From assembly GCA_040218045.1 (NCBI GenBank), contig JAVJQA010000049.1, positions 124,001 through 188,000 of the forward strand: DNA of 64,000 nt, written 5' to 3'. The notes under the pieces are model-generated. The model had not been told where the DNA came from. It saw only the letters and a list, made by a program, of their open reading frames with translations, and made no database searches. Shown piece after piece: positions 24,399 through 34,113 of the stretch. This stretch comes from Marinoscillum sp040218045 (GTDB lineage: Bacteria > Bacteroidota > Bacteroidia > Cytophagales > Cyclobacteriaceae). The number at the start of each line of letters is the position of its first letter. Position 1 is the stretch's first letter. A program made the translations under genes and the position numbers.

Positions 24399-26768
24399 AT
24401 GAGCATATTCTTCAACCTAAGCTATCGCACCTTCTTAAAGTCGGCTGGATTAAACAGTCTCAATATCCTGGGACTTTCGCTTGGCATCATTGCCGCCCTG
24501 CTGATCTTAGTCTATGCCGATCATGAGTATAGCTATGACGGGTTTCACACCAAAGCTGAAAACATCTATCGGTTGGAAGGCAAAACTAATGGCGACAATT
24601 GGTTTTCAAACCTTGGGATTGAATATGGACGAGAACTCGGCACAGAGTCTTACCCTGAGGTGAAAAGCTGGGTGCGGGTAAATAATGCCAATAAGGCTTT
24701 TTTTCATACTGGAGATCATCGTTTTGCTGAAACAAGCATTTTACAAACCAATCCGGGATCCAGGTTTTTTGAGTTTTTCACTTTTGAAGTATTGGAAGGT
24801 AGCAAAGAAAGTATGCTTTCTGAACCTTACTCTGTGGTGCTGACTGCATCCACCGCCCGAAAGTACTTTGGAAAAACTTCCCCGGTAGGAGAAATCCTGA
24901 ATTATGATTCGATACCACTTAAAGTTACGGGTGTACTGGCTGACCTGCCGTCCAATACGCATTTGTCTTTTGACCTGATTTACACCAATCCGTCATGGAG
25001 TGATCAAACCGATCATTTTCATGTTCAGACTTATCTGCAGCTGGTCAATGAGGTGGATAGTCACCGGCTGGTGGAGAAGATCCTCGGTATGGACCTGGAT
25101 TTGGATCAATGGCACAAACTCACAGCAGTACAGCTTATGCCCCTGACAGATGTATATATGAAATCCCATGCGGCATTCGGCAGTAGCGGCAAAGGTGATC
25201 CTTTACAGTTGCGGGTATTTATCATCATAGGTATCCTTATCCTGCTCATAGCCATGACCAATTACATCAACCTGTCCCAGGCGATCTACCTGGGTAAAGG
25301 CAGGGCAGTAGGTGTGCGGAAAGTCTTTGGAGAATCGAGAATGCAAATCATCAAGGCATTCATTTATGAGTCCATCGCCACGGTGTTTTTGTGTGCACCC
25401 TTTGTATTGATTGGTTTTAGTTTGATGCTTCCGGTTTTGAACCTGTTTTTAGGGGTGCAACTGGAAAACAAACTTTTGCATTCGCCTGGCTATTTGCTGA
25501 TTTTCGTCACATTTCTGGTCATTCTGGCGGTGGTCACAGTCATTTACCCTGCTATTGCACTAAGTAGTACCAATGCCAATACGCTGATGAAGAGCAAGTC
25601 AGCAATGGACATCACAGGTGGAAAGAGCTACCGTAATGGACTTATTTTCCTGCAATTCATTTTGCTCTTCACCCTTGGAATCTCCGGCTGGTTTATGAAT
25701 CGTCAGATCCAGTACCTTGACAGCAAGGACAAGGGATTTGATGCTACCAATGTCATCAAAATCACCAACGCTTATGAAATTGGCAGCTATAGTAACTTCA
25801 CCTTGCTGAAATCCAAACTGATGAGCCATCCTGAAATAAGCGGTGTAGCTTTTGGTCCGATGATGGGTGACAATACCAATCCGTTGGCTTATAAAGTAGA
25901 AGGGAGTGAAGATACTTACGAGAACCTGCTGTCTTACGGAGTTGACATTGATTATTTTGATGTGATGGGCATGAATATTACCCATGGTGATTTTAAAAAT
26001 GTACTTCAATCTTCAGAAGCAGGGCAAATTGTATCACTTGTCAATCATAGTTTTATCAATCGCTATGGCTGGGAGGATGACCCGATTGGAAAGAAAATCA
26101 TATTGCGTCCCGGCACGGAAGATGAGTTACATAGGAAAGTTTCAGGGGTATTCAATGACTTTCATTTTTTCACATTCAAAGAGAAAATCACACCACAGAT
26201 TATTTCTCTGCGACCTGATCCGCAATTTGTGAATACCAACATTCTGATCAGGGCAAATACGAGAGAGCTAAGCCAGGTAATTAATCTCGCCCAGGAGCAA
26301 TGGTATGATGTGCAGCCCAATGTGCCCCTGGAGTATGAACTTATGGATGATGCCGTCAGGAGGTTATACGAGAAAGAGCGTCAGACTGGACAGTTGAGTT
26401 TGGTGTTCTCTTCACTGGCGATTGGCTTATCAGTGCTTGGATTGGTCGGGTTTATGATCTATATGATCGGTCTAAAATCAAAAGAGTTAACCATGCGAAA
26501 AGTGCTCGGAGCTTCCCTGATCCAGATCATCACCGTTCTCAATAAGAGCCTGGTTTTTCTGGTGCTCACTGCTTCAATCTTTGGTAGTTTGCTAAGCTAC
26601 TGGATGGTGAATTCCTGGTTACAAGACTATGCTTACGCCATTGATATCAGTCTTTGGGTATTTCCGGTGGCTTTGTTTTTGGCTTACTGCCTCATCTTCT
26701 CAATTACTGCGATTAAGTCTGCACAATGGGCACGTACCAACCCGGCATTGACATTAAGCGAGGAGTAA
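24399..26768 (+). CDS. ABC transporter permease with two MacB/FtsX modules
   Basis: A 789-residue permease. The chosen start MSIFFNLSYRTF matches usual Bacteroidota members; an in-frame ATG 13 codons upstream (24360) is less likely. The first membrane segment (about 18-40) precedes a periplasmic MacB_PCD domain. FtsX-type helices follow at about 270-420, with GVRKVFGESRMQIIKAFIYE. A second PCD then leads to three C-terminal helices with MRKVLGASLIQIITVLN. Such two-module permeases of Bacteroidota couple a separate ATPase to export or signalling; no ATPase gene is adjacent. The divergent two-component system probably regulates it. Confidence 0.88.
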   Translation: MSIFFNLSYRTFLKSAGLNSLNILGLSLGIIAALLILVYADHEYSYDGFHTKAENIYRLEGKTNGDNWFSNLGIEYGRELGTESYPEVKSWVRVNNANKAFFHTGDHRFAETSILQTNPGSRFFEFFTFEVLEGSKESMLSEPYSVVLTASTARKYFGKTSPVGEILNYDSIPLKVTGVLADLPSNTHLSFDLIYTNPSWSDQTDHFHVQTYLQLVNEVDSHRLVEKILGMDLDLDQWHKLTAVQLMPLTDVYMKSHAAFGSSGKGDPLQLRVFIIIGILILLIAMTNYINLSQAIYLGKGRAVGVRKVFGESRMQIIKAFIYESIATVFLCAPFVLIGFSLMLPVLNLFLGVQLENKLLHSPGYLLIFVTFLVILAVVTVIYPAIALSSTNANTLMKSKSAMDITGGKSYRNGLIFLQFILLFTLGISGWFMNRQIQYLDSKDKGFDATNVIKITNAYEIGSYSNFTLLKSKLMSHPEISGVAFGPMMGDNTNPLAYKVEGSEDTYENLLSYGVDIDYFDVMGMNITHGDFKNVLQSSEAGQIVSLVNHSFINRYGWEDDPIGKKIILRPGTEDELHRKVSGVFNDFHFFTFKEKITPQIISLRPDPQFVNTNILIRANTRELSQVINLAQEQWYDVQPNVPLEYELMDDAVRRLYEKERQTGQLSLVFSSLAIGLSVLGLVGFMIYMIGLKSKELTMRKVLGASLIQIITVLNKSLVFLVLTASIFGSLLSYWMVNSWLQDYAYAIDISLWVFPVALFLAYCLIFSITAIKSAQWARTNPALTLSEE

Positions 26769-26864
26769 AAGGTTCTGAATCAATAGCTTCAACTGGCTAC
26801 AGCCAATATATTGATATCAAACTGAGGAAGCTTTTTTATGAGCTGCAACCACTTCAAGACTTGT

Positions 26865-26887
26865 AAAAGGATGGAGTGCCTTTTTTA
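26865..26887 (+). terminator. Weak hairpin and T-run after the permease gene
   Basis: AAAAGG and CCTTTTTT flank an 8-nt loop and are followed by ATTG. The hairpin is short, about 95 bp after the permease stop codon. It is a possible terminator; the rest of the 274-bp gap has no recognisable feature. Confidence 0.4.
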
Positions 26888-27042
26888 TTGTCATAACCCC
26901 GAATTGATTGAGAGTGATGATCCTTGAAAAAAGAAGCATTCAATTTTATAAATGCATCGTTATAAGGGTTAATCTGCTATAGGTGAACCTTAATCTCTTC
27001 ATTATGAGTTAAGTTTGACAACAAGTGGTTAGCAGATACTAA

Positions 27043-29958
27043 ATGAAGTTGTTTATGAGATTGTCGTTGATTGGGTTGTTATTTTGTTTTGGTGCACTGA
27101 CCTTGTTTTCACAGGGGAATTCAGGTCAAAAGATAAGCAATCCGTCAATTACGCAATTAATTAATACTTACAAAACCGATCCTAGAGGGCCATACAGGGA
27201 TATTCGATGGTTTTGCAAAGACGGAACTACTGTGGGGCCCCAAGAGCGGTGCCCTGAACCTGGCGTTCAACGTGCCCGCTATCGGGATGAGGTCATCAAA
27301 CTGGGAGAGACAAACCATATTTATCTGGGACAAATCCTCTCTACTACATCACACCAGGATTTCTGGGATGCAGCGTATGACCATTCCCGGTTGAAACAAT
27401 ATCAGTTGGAGCAGTTTCTGCGGGCCAATGACAATGGTTGGATTAACCGGAGGGCACAATATTACAGAGGAGCTTTTCAGGTGGAAGATGAAGAAGCCTG
27501 GGGAATACAATTTCTAAATTGGGTATTGGAAACACCTGATAGGGCATCTGAGCACTTTTTTCTTATCAGGCAGAGTGCTAAAGATATTCCTCACGCTGCT
27601 GAAAGCAATACTGCATTGAGCGTTCGAGCTATTTCCAAAGAATTAGCTGATGAGTTTCCAGCTTTCATGGACCTCAGGGTTAAGCTACATGGTCAGCCGG
27701 AGAAGGGCGATATAGATAAAGTGAAAGACTTTCAGTTAAGGAATAAAACAAAATTAACCACAGAACAAAACGAAAAATTCTCTAAACTATTGGCAGAAAT
27801 GGCTGTGCTCCACAAGCCAATTGATGTCTCGGATTTTAACCAGTATCGCAAACAAATATCCACCAATTCCCCAATCAACAATAAAGTCCGCGAGTTTATT
27901 GAGGAATACAAAAAGGCCAAAACCTCTTCAGAAAAATGTGATTTGATGGCTGATGTGTCCCTGTCTATCAGAAGGGAAATAGGCACCTCGATGAAGCCAA
28001 GTTCAAGGCTGGCACTTTTGGATATATCCAACAAGCTAGAATCCATGCTCAACAGAGAAGCTGCTGACTGGAAACCTACCAACTTAGATGAGCAAATCTC
28101 AAAAGTATACACACTGACCAGGGCAGCGGCGGGTTTTGGATACCTCGAACTTTGGGAGTGGAATGAGCTCTCCGGTAAAATGAGTCCTTCCCCAGATGGT
28201 ACGATTTCTCTTAGGGAATTGAACGATTATACAGAAAGTGTGAGGAGGAGTGTAGAGTGGGGTACAGGTATGGTAAGGGCTACCTATGAAGATGTGATTA
28301 AATTGTATGCCGGGTTTGAACCCCTTGCAAGTGGGTTTGTAGATGATAAAGTTAGGGCATCCATCCTTTTACAACTTGGTGCATCAGGATCTGTACTGGG
28401 TGATTTTTTTGCCGGACAAGCGGGTTTCTCCAATAGTCTCATGGGCATCGGTAATCAAAGTTCTGCACGAGGATTGAATCCTGGTTATGCCATGGGGGAA
28501 TTGGTTGTTACCAGACAGGCGCCGGAAGAAATTGAAGTATCCAGCGATAAGATTTACATCTTCAACAGACCACCTGCAGACCTGAAACCAGTAGCAGGAA
28601 TAGCCACAGTGACTGAAGGTAGTATGGTTTCTCATGTACAGTTGTTGGCACGAAACCTGGGTATCCCCAATGCGGTGGTCTCTATGGAAAACCTGTCTGA
28701 TCTTTTGCAGTATTCCGGGAAACAAGTGTTTTATGCAGTTTCTAACAGAGGAACAGTGATAATTAAATTGGCGTCAGAGATGACAGATGTGGAAAAATCA
28801 CTGTTTACCAAAAAGGCAAGGAGTGAAGAGAGGATTAGCGTGCCTGTCGAGCTTATGGAACTGGAAGATAATCGGGTGCTCAACCTTCGCAATGTCGATG
28901 CTAAATTGTCTGGAAAAGTATGTGGTCCAAAAGCAGCGAATTTGGGACAGTTAAAGAAAATGTACCCAGAGCATGTTGTAGAAGGACTGGTCATACCTTT
29001 TGCCATATTCAAGTCGCATTTCGATCAGGTAATGCCTGGGCAAAATCAGACTTATTGGGAATTTCTCAATGCCACATTTGAACAGGCAGTGAAAAAGAGC
29101 GCAGCAAATGTTACTGACCCAGAAGTAGAGCGTTTTGTTTTAAGTCAGCTGGAAATACTTCAAAAAGCCATTAGGAAAATGCCCCTGGATGCTGCATTCG
29201 AGTTGGAATTCAAACGAATGTTTCAGGAGGTAATTGGAGGGGAGTTGGGAGAAGTTCCTGTGTTTATCAGGAGTGATACAAACATGGAGGACCTTAAGGA
29301 TTTCACAGGGGCAGGACTCAACCTTACACTATTTAATGTGGTGGATGCTAATAAAATATTGCAGGGGATCAAAGACGTTTGGGCCTCTCCTTATACCGAA
29401 CGGAGTTATAAATGGAGACAAAAGTACCTGCTCAACCCTGAGAATGTGTTTCCTTCTATCCTGATCATCCCGAGTGTAAATGCTGAGGCGTCTGGGGTAC
29501 TTATTACCAAGGGAGTATCCAATGGTAGTATTGCTGACAACACTGTAGCCTTTAATCGTGGAGTAGGTGGTGCTGTGGAAGGACAGGCCAGCGAAACCTG
29601 GTTACTAAGATCGAGTGGTGAAAACCAGTTATTGTCTCCGGCTCGTGAACCGGAATACATGGCGATTCCAGCTTCAGGTGGAACAGAAAAGGTACATACC
29701 AATTTCCATGAACGGATTTTAACAACCAGTCGCCTTTCCGAATTACGAGAAATGTCCCGTTCACTCAATGAAAAGTTACCATCTACTGACCTGCAAGGCC
29801 CTTACGACGTAGAACTCGGTTTCGTTGGTGACAAGATCTGGTTGTTTCAGGTAAGGCCCTTTGTGGAAAACAAGCGTGCCGCGGCTTCTGAGTATTTGCG
29901 CTCAATTACTCCTGAGTTACAGGAATCCAAGCGTATTTCACTAAATGAAGATATTTGA
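27043..29958 (+). CDS. Secreted phosphohistidine-swivel plus PEP/pyruvate-binding ATP-grasp protein
   Basis: A 971-residue protein with a clear signal peptide (MKLFMRLSLIGLLFCFGALT, cut near FSQ). About 450 residues of unassigned, mostly helical sequence follow, with a two-cysteine loop near residue 65. A PEP-utiliser mobile (phosphohistidine) domain follows at about 490-580, with H531 in EGSMVSHVQLLARNLGIP. The PPDK_N-type ATP-grasp domain spans about 620-950: K630 in GPKAANLG, R743 in FIRSDTNMEDLKDFTGAG, GVGGAVEGQASETWL, and VELGFVGDKIWLFQVRPF. The order swivel-then-ATP-grasp resembles glucan water dikinase, the reverse of PEP synthase. There is no TIM-barrel PEP domain. It should act outside the cytoplasm; the acceptor is unknown. 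Confidence 0.85.
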   Translation: MKLFMRLSLIGLLFCFGALTLFSQGNSGQKISNPSITQLINTYKTDPRGPYRDIRWFCKDGTTVGPQERCPEPGVQRARYRDEVIKLGETNHIYLGQILSTTSHQDFWDAAYDHSRLKQYQLEQFLRANDNGWINRRAQYYRGAFQVEDEEAWGIQFLNWVLETPDRASEHFFLIRQSAKDIPHAAESNTALSVRAISKELADEFPAFMDLRVKLHGQPEKGDIDKVKDFQLRNKTKLTTEQNEKFSKLLAEMAVLHKPIDVSDFNQYRKQISTNSPINNKVREFIEEYKKAKTSSEKCDLMADVSLSIRREIGTSMKPSSRLALLDISNKLESMLNREAADWKPTNLDEQISKVYTLTRAAAGFGYLELWEWNELSGKMSPSPDGTISLRELNDYTESVRRSVEWGTGMVRATYEDVIKLYAGFEPLASGFVDDKVRASILLQLGASGSVLGDFFAGQAGFSNSLMGIGNQSSARGLNPGYAMGELVVTRQAPEEIEVSSDKIYIFNRPPADLKPVAGIATVTEGSMVSHVQLLARNLGIPNAVVSMENLSDLLQYSGKQVFYAVSNRGTVIIKLASEMTDVEKSLFTKKARSEERISVPVELMELEDNRVLNLRNVDAKLSGKVCGPKAANLGQLKKMYPEHVVEGLVIPFAIFKSHFDQVMPGQNQTYWEFLNATFEQAVKKSAANVTDPEVERFVLSQLEILQKAIRKMPLDAAFELEFKRMFQEVIGGELGEVPVFIRSDTNMEDLKDFTGAGLNLTLFNVVDANKILQGIKDVWASPYTERSYKWRQKYLLNPENVFPSILIIPSVNAEASGVLITKGVSNGSIADNTVAFNRGVGGAVEGQASETWLLRSSGENQLLSPAREPEYMAIPASGGTEKVHTNFHERILTTSRLSELREMSRSLNEKLPSTDLQGPYDVELGFVGDKIWLFQVRPFVENKRAAASEYLRSITPELQESKRISLNEDI

Positions 29959-29992
29959 AAGTCACGAAATGTTCAAGGCCAAAAACCAAACC

Positions 29993-31249
29993 ATGAAAAC
30001 TTCTCTGTTATTATTTGTTGGGGCGCTAACCTTAGTCTCGTTTACACTTCCATATCCAATAGATGGTTATGAGACAACCGGTATCCGACGGTTAAAAAGA
30101 TTGGAGATGGTGATGGCCGGTGAACTGAAAGAAAACAAACCGGTGCTGGGAGCACAACTCTCCATTTGTGATATCAAGTTGAACCTATTGGACTCCTGTG
30201 GAGATAATCTGGAAACTTTACCAGCGCCTGATCCTGCTTTTCAAAAGGCGCTCAATGGTTTGTTTCCTAATCTGGATGAGAGCTATTCTGTAGCGGTGCT
30301 TGATATTACCAAAGGCAAGTCCGTGCGGTATGCTGGGCGCAAAGAAAAAGGGCAGTATCAGCCTGGTAGCGTTGGTAAGATTGCTGTACTCGCAGGATTC
30401 TTCAATGAGTTGAGTAACATTTACCCGGATTTCTTCGAAGAGCGTCAGGACTTATTGAGAACCAAAACCGTTAGAGCTGGAAAGTGGGCGATGTATGACG
30501 AACATACGGTGCCTATTTTTGATACCACAAACAATAAGTTGGTCAAGCGAACTGTTGTGGAAACCGACGTTTTTACCCTATATGAATGGCTGGACCACAT
30601 GATGTCTGTCAGTAACAATGGTGCCGCTAGCGTATGCTGGCGAGAGGCCGTTTTGATGCGGACATTTGGCAAAGACTACCCTACACTGACACAGGAAGAT
30701 GCTGATGATTATTTTAAAAACACCCCTAAACCTGAGCTGTCATCGATTGCTAATGCTGTTGTGAATGAACCGCTTCGCCAGCTTGGTATCTCGGAAGATG
30801 AGTGGAGGTTGGGTTCTTTTTTTACCAAAGGTGCAGGGTCGTTCATTCCCGGCAAAGGTGGAAGTATAGGTAGTCCGTCAGGTGTGATGAAGTTTTTGGT
30901 AGCCATGGAACGAGGTAAAGTGATAGATGAGGAAACGAGTCTTGAGATAAAGCGAATGCTTTATATGACCGATCGGCGCATCCGGTATGCTGCTGCTCCG
31001 GCACTAAGTAAGGCTGCAATTTATTTCAAGTCCGGGAGTCTCTATAGCTGCAAAGAAGAGGAAGGATACACTTGTGAGAAATACCAAGGTAATGTGAACA
31101 ACTATATGAACTCTGTAGCCATTGTGGAGCACCCTGAGAATACCAGTACCTACATAGTGGTGCTAATGAGTAATGTGTTGAAAAAGAACTCGGCCAGTGA
31201 CCATGCTGCCCTGGCATCAAATATAGATCGTATTTGCAGAGCGAATTGA
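29993..31249 (+). CDS. Secreted serine hydrolase, class A beta-lactamase-like fold
   Basis: A 418-residue protein whose start MKTSLLLFVGALTLVSF gives a normal signal peptide; in-frame ATGs at 29945 and 29969 would hide it. The PBP/beta-lactamase motifs are SVGK (S126, K129), SNN in MMSVSNNGAASVCW, and KSG in IYFKSGSLYSC. All three catalytic boxes are intact, so it is likely an active hydrolase or transpeptidase-like enzyme in the periplasm. Paired cysteines (SLYSC...YTC) suggest disulfides. It follows the swivel/ATP-grasp gene by 34 bp and is surely cotranscribed with it. Confidence 0.82.
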   Translation: MKTSLLLFVGALTLVSFTLPYPIDGYETTGIRRLKRLEMVMAGELKENKPVLGAQLSICDIKLNLLDSCGDNLETLPAPDPAFQKALNGLFPNLDESYSVAVLDITKGKSVRYAGRKEKGQYQPGSVGKIAVLAGFFNELSNIYPDFFEERQDLLRTKTVRAGKWAMYDEHTVPIFDTTNNKLVKRTVVETDVFTLYEWLDHMMSVSNNGAASVCWREAVLMRTFGKDYPTLTQEDADDYFKNTPKPELSSIANAVVNEPLRQLGISEDEWRLGSFFTKGAGSFIPGKGGSIGSPSGVMKFLVAMERGKVIDEETSLEIKRMLYMTDRRIRYAAAPALSKAAIYFKSGSLYSCKEEEGYTCEKYQGNVNNYMNSVAIVEHPENTSTYIVVLMSNVLKKNSASDHAALASNIDRICRAN

Positions 31250-31293
31250 TGGTTAATAAGTACTTGCTATTTTAATTAACGATAGTCAATAAC

Positions 31294-34113
31294 TCAAATC
31301 CGTTCCAAGGCTACCACCACTTCTTCGGCTTTACTCCTTACCCGATCATTTGGGCTTTTGGTGAAAGGATGCACCAAATCAACGTATTCAGCCACCTCCA
31401 ATGCTGCTAGAAGTTCAAAAACTGCTATTTTAAGCCTGGCATCCCTGCCTTGCAGTAGTAATGTAAAGCACTGTCTTTCATCCGGGACCGTCACTTTTAG
31501 GGTATTGATGGTCTCTTTAGAAATATAGTCCAATACGGCATTTTCAGCAATCGGTACGAGCACTTTCTTTAGTGATGGTTCTAATAGGTTATCGAGATAT
31601 TCTACGGAGTTACTTCTTATGCTCTCATTCACACTTTTAATGCCTTGGTAGGCAGATATGACATCATCCGGTGGATATCTTAATCCGATCAGACGGAAAA
31701 TTCGCTCTAGCGTTCCATCAAGCCGGCGTTCCAGAAGCTGTATGAGCCCAGTACGTGCTGCTACCACTTTCTGAGGGCTCTCCTTCGGTAGCATTTGGTT
31801 CTGCTTGTAGAAGACGCCAAGTATTGTTTTATAGAGGTTGGTTTCGTCAATCAAATGATCCAAAACCAGTTCCTTTCGGATTTTGAGATGAGCAAAATCA
31901 CGTTGGACAGTATTTAGCGACCTCAGTACTTCTAGTCGGAGGTTTACATCTGGCATGCCCAAAAGCTGGAGCAGTGCTTTCACAGAATGCGGAGAGTCGA
32001 TTTTCTCTAGAACGGCAGGTATTTGATGGATAATTTCTACTTTAGTTGATTCCTGCTCAGCCAGAGCAAGAAGCTCTGGGATAATTCCGGTACCGAAATG
32101 AAGCAATGCTTGTTGTGCTGTTGGTCGGGTTGATTTGGTGACAAGAAACGCAGCTATTTTTTCTATGAACTCCTCGCTCATGGTATATCCTGCCGCATAG
32201 ATCGCTTCCAGGCGAATTCTCGGATCCGTATCCTCCAGATAATTGTAAATTTGATTGTACAAAGAAGACACCTTAGCCTGACCTATTGCCCGGAGGATCA
32301 TCAGCTTATAGTGATACTGTTCGGTTTGGTCATTTGTCAGCTGCAAGTAATCCATTTTCTCATGAATACGGGTTTCAATCTCCAGTCGCTTCTGCATTTC
32401 CGGGTTGTTGCGAGCTTCACCTGCCAGTCCTACTAAAGCTGCTCCACTGATCATGGGGTCCGGGTCACGGAGGTAGTGATTGATCATTTGAATGCGCCCT
32501 TCACTGGTTTGGCGTAATAGCTGTGTGAAAGCCCTGTAACGAACCTCATGATCAGGGTCGGACAAGAGGTTTTCCAGTACTTGCCCATCTATGGTCTTAC
32601 CAAGGAAATAAACACATTCCAGTGCACTGATTCTAACTTTTGATGAATCGTGTGTAAGGAACTTTACTACATTGTCAAAGAGCCGATGATCTGAAATCTC
32701 CCGTACTTTATTTAACACATAGATAATCTGATTTTCTGTACCATTGTCCAGAACCCTTCTCAACCCATTGAGTACTGAAGTATTTTTAAAATCCGGAAGC
32801 TCCCGACCTGCGTCTTTATCTGCCTGAGTGAGTTTTGCCTTGAATGAATTGATGTATTCCTGTCTTACTTTGATGGCCACCCAGATCCAAATCCCCAATA
32901 TTGCCAGGGTCAGGATACTCACTGCCCGCACAGACAGATCCATGCCATTGACCAAAAATATCAGTAGCAAACCTGCTATACCAGTAGCACTCAGGTCTAC
33001 AAATACATCGATAAAACTTTTCATCTGACTTTTTATCGATGTGGGAATGGGCAAAGACAACAGTTCTGTCGCTGACTTGTTGACGGATTGTTTAACGGAT
33101 ACTTCCCATAGTTTAGTGAAAATCCCAGCCCAAAGTACAGGAGCAAATAACAAGAGTATTGAGCCAACCATGATACCACCAGGTAAAGCAAAAAGTGAAA
33201 CACCCACACCGAATGTACCCACTATACGTTTTACAAGAAAGAGCTGTATGAGCAGTGAAATAACGTTGAATGTGGAGAACCAGAACCCAAAAAAGGAAGT
33301 GAGGTCATCCGGGTCATCAAAAACCCTGGAAGCCGCACTACTAAATTGATACTCCACCAACTTTGAGACAATCACACTTAAGCCAACAATGAGTGCCAGA
33401 TAGGTAAGGTGTTTGGATTTGCCAATGAGCCAAATAGGATGATCAGTGAAATCCGTCAGGCGCTTCTTTTGCTGAAAAGTATTGAGGGGCCTGATGTGCT
33501 TCTTCCAGATAATGTTATTCAGTGGTATGCAAAAGCACAGCAAAAAAGCCGCCACATAAAGTAAGTTGATTCCCTCAATGTATGATGCCAGTAAGGAGGT
33601 CAGGTAGCCTCCAGCCACACCACCGGCAATTGGCCCTACCCCAATAAAACTAAAAAGCCTTTTGGCCTCACGTGAATCAAAAGCCAGGTTGGCCATAATC
33701 CAAAACTGCGAGGTGGCAAGTACACCGAAAATGGCTACCCCAATATAAAGTAGGTATAGAATAAAATGCTCCGCTATTTGTAACTGAAGCAATATGGCTA
33801 TGCCAATGAACCCAATGATTGAAATGACAAGGGTAGAAGAGGATACTCGCTGTAAGGACTTACTGCTCAGTGCCCTGGCATATACGGTAGAGATTACCAT
33901 AGAGCTAATCGCCACCAGTACAAAAACCATAGGTAATTGCTCGACACCCATCATCGAAATGAATTGGGCATTGACAACTGGCTTAATGATCAAAAGGGTG
34001 AATATGATCAGAAAGATGTTGAGCTGCATGAGCAAAACCCGCTGATATTCACCCTCTCTGATGTCAAATGTTTTTAATAAAAAATCTTTTGTAAGCTGTT
34101 TTAAAGCTGTCAA
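31294..34113 (-). CDS. ATP/ADP-translocase-like (NTT/MFS) carrier fused to HEAT repeats
   Basis: A 939-residue protein. Residues about 20-430 carry roughly 12 membrane segments in the pattern of the nucleotide transporter (NTT/TLC) branch of the MFS. They include REGEYQRVLLMQLNIFLIIF at the N-terminus, FIGVGPIAGGVAGGYLTSL in the middle and WEVSVKQSVNKSATELLSLP late. From about residue 445 to the end is a run of HEAT/PBS-lyase-like helical repeats (KVRISALECVYFLG, EVRYRAFTQLLRQ, RIRLEAIYAAGYTMS), probably cytoplasmic. It overlaps the downstream serine hydrolase gene's frame by 4 bp at 34110. The transported nucleotide and direction are not known; next to a secreted ATP-grasp protein, nucleotide export is an attractive guess. 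Confidence 0.82.
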   Translation of the reverse strand: MTALKQLTKDFLLKTFDIREGEYQRVLLMQLNIFLIIFTLLIIKPVVNAQFISMMGVEQLPMVFVLVAISSMVISTVYARALSSKSLQRVSSSTLVISIIGFIGIAILLQLQIAEHFILYLLYIGVAIFGVLATSQFWIMANLAFDSREAKRLFSFIGVGPIAGGVAGGYLTSLLASYIEGINLLYVAAFLLCFCIPLNNIIWKKHIRPLNTFQQKKRLTDFTDHPIWLIGKSKHLTYLALIVGLSVIVSKLVEYQFSSAASRVFDDPDDLTSFFGFWFSTFNVISLLIQLFLVKRIVGTFGVGVSLFALPGGIMVGSILLLFAPVLWAGIFTKLWEVSVKQSVNKSATELLSLPIPTSIKSQMKSFIDVFVDLSATGIAGLLLIFLVNGMDLSVRAVSILTLAILGIWIWVAIKVRQEYINSFKAKLTQADKDAGRELPDFKNTSVLNGLRRVLDNGTENQIIYVLNKVREISDHRLFDNVVKFLTHDSSKVRISALECVYFLGKTIDGQVLENLLSDPDHEVRYRAFTQLLRQTSEGRIQMINHYLRDPDPMISGAALVGLAGEARNNPEMQKRLEIETRIHEKMDYLQLTNDQTEQYHYKLMILRAIGQAKVSSLYNQIYNYLEDTDPRIRLEAIYAAGYTMSEEFIEKIAAFLVTKSTRPTAQQALLHFGTGIIPELLALAEQESTKVEIIHQIPAVLEKIDSPHSVKALLQLLGMPDVNLRLEVLRSLNTVQRDFAHLKIRKELVLDHLIDETNLYKTILGVFYKQNQMLPKESPQKVVAARTGLIQLLERRLDGTLERIFRLIGLRYPPDDVISAYQGIKSVNESIRSNSVEYLDNLLEPSLKKVLVPIAENAVLDYISKETINTLKVTVPDERQCFTLLLQGRDARLKIAVFELLAALEVAEYVDLVHPFTKSPNDRVRSKAEEVVVALERI

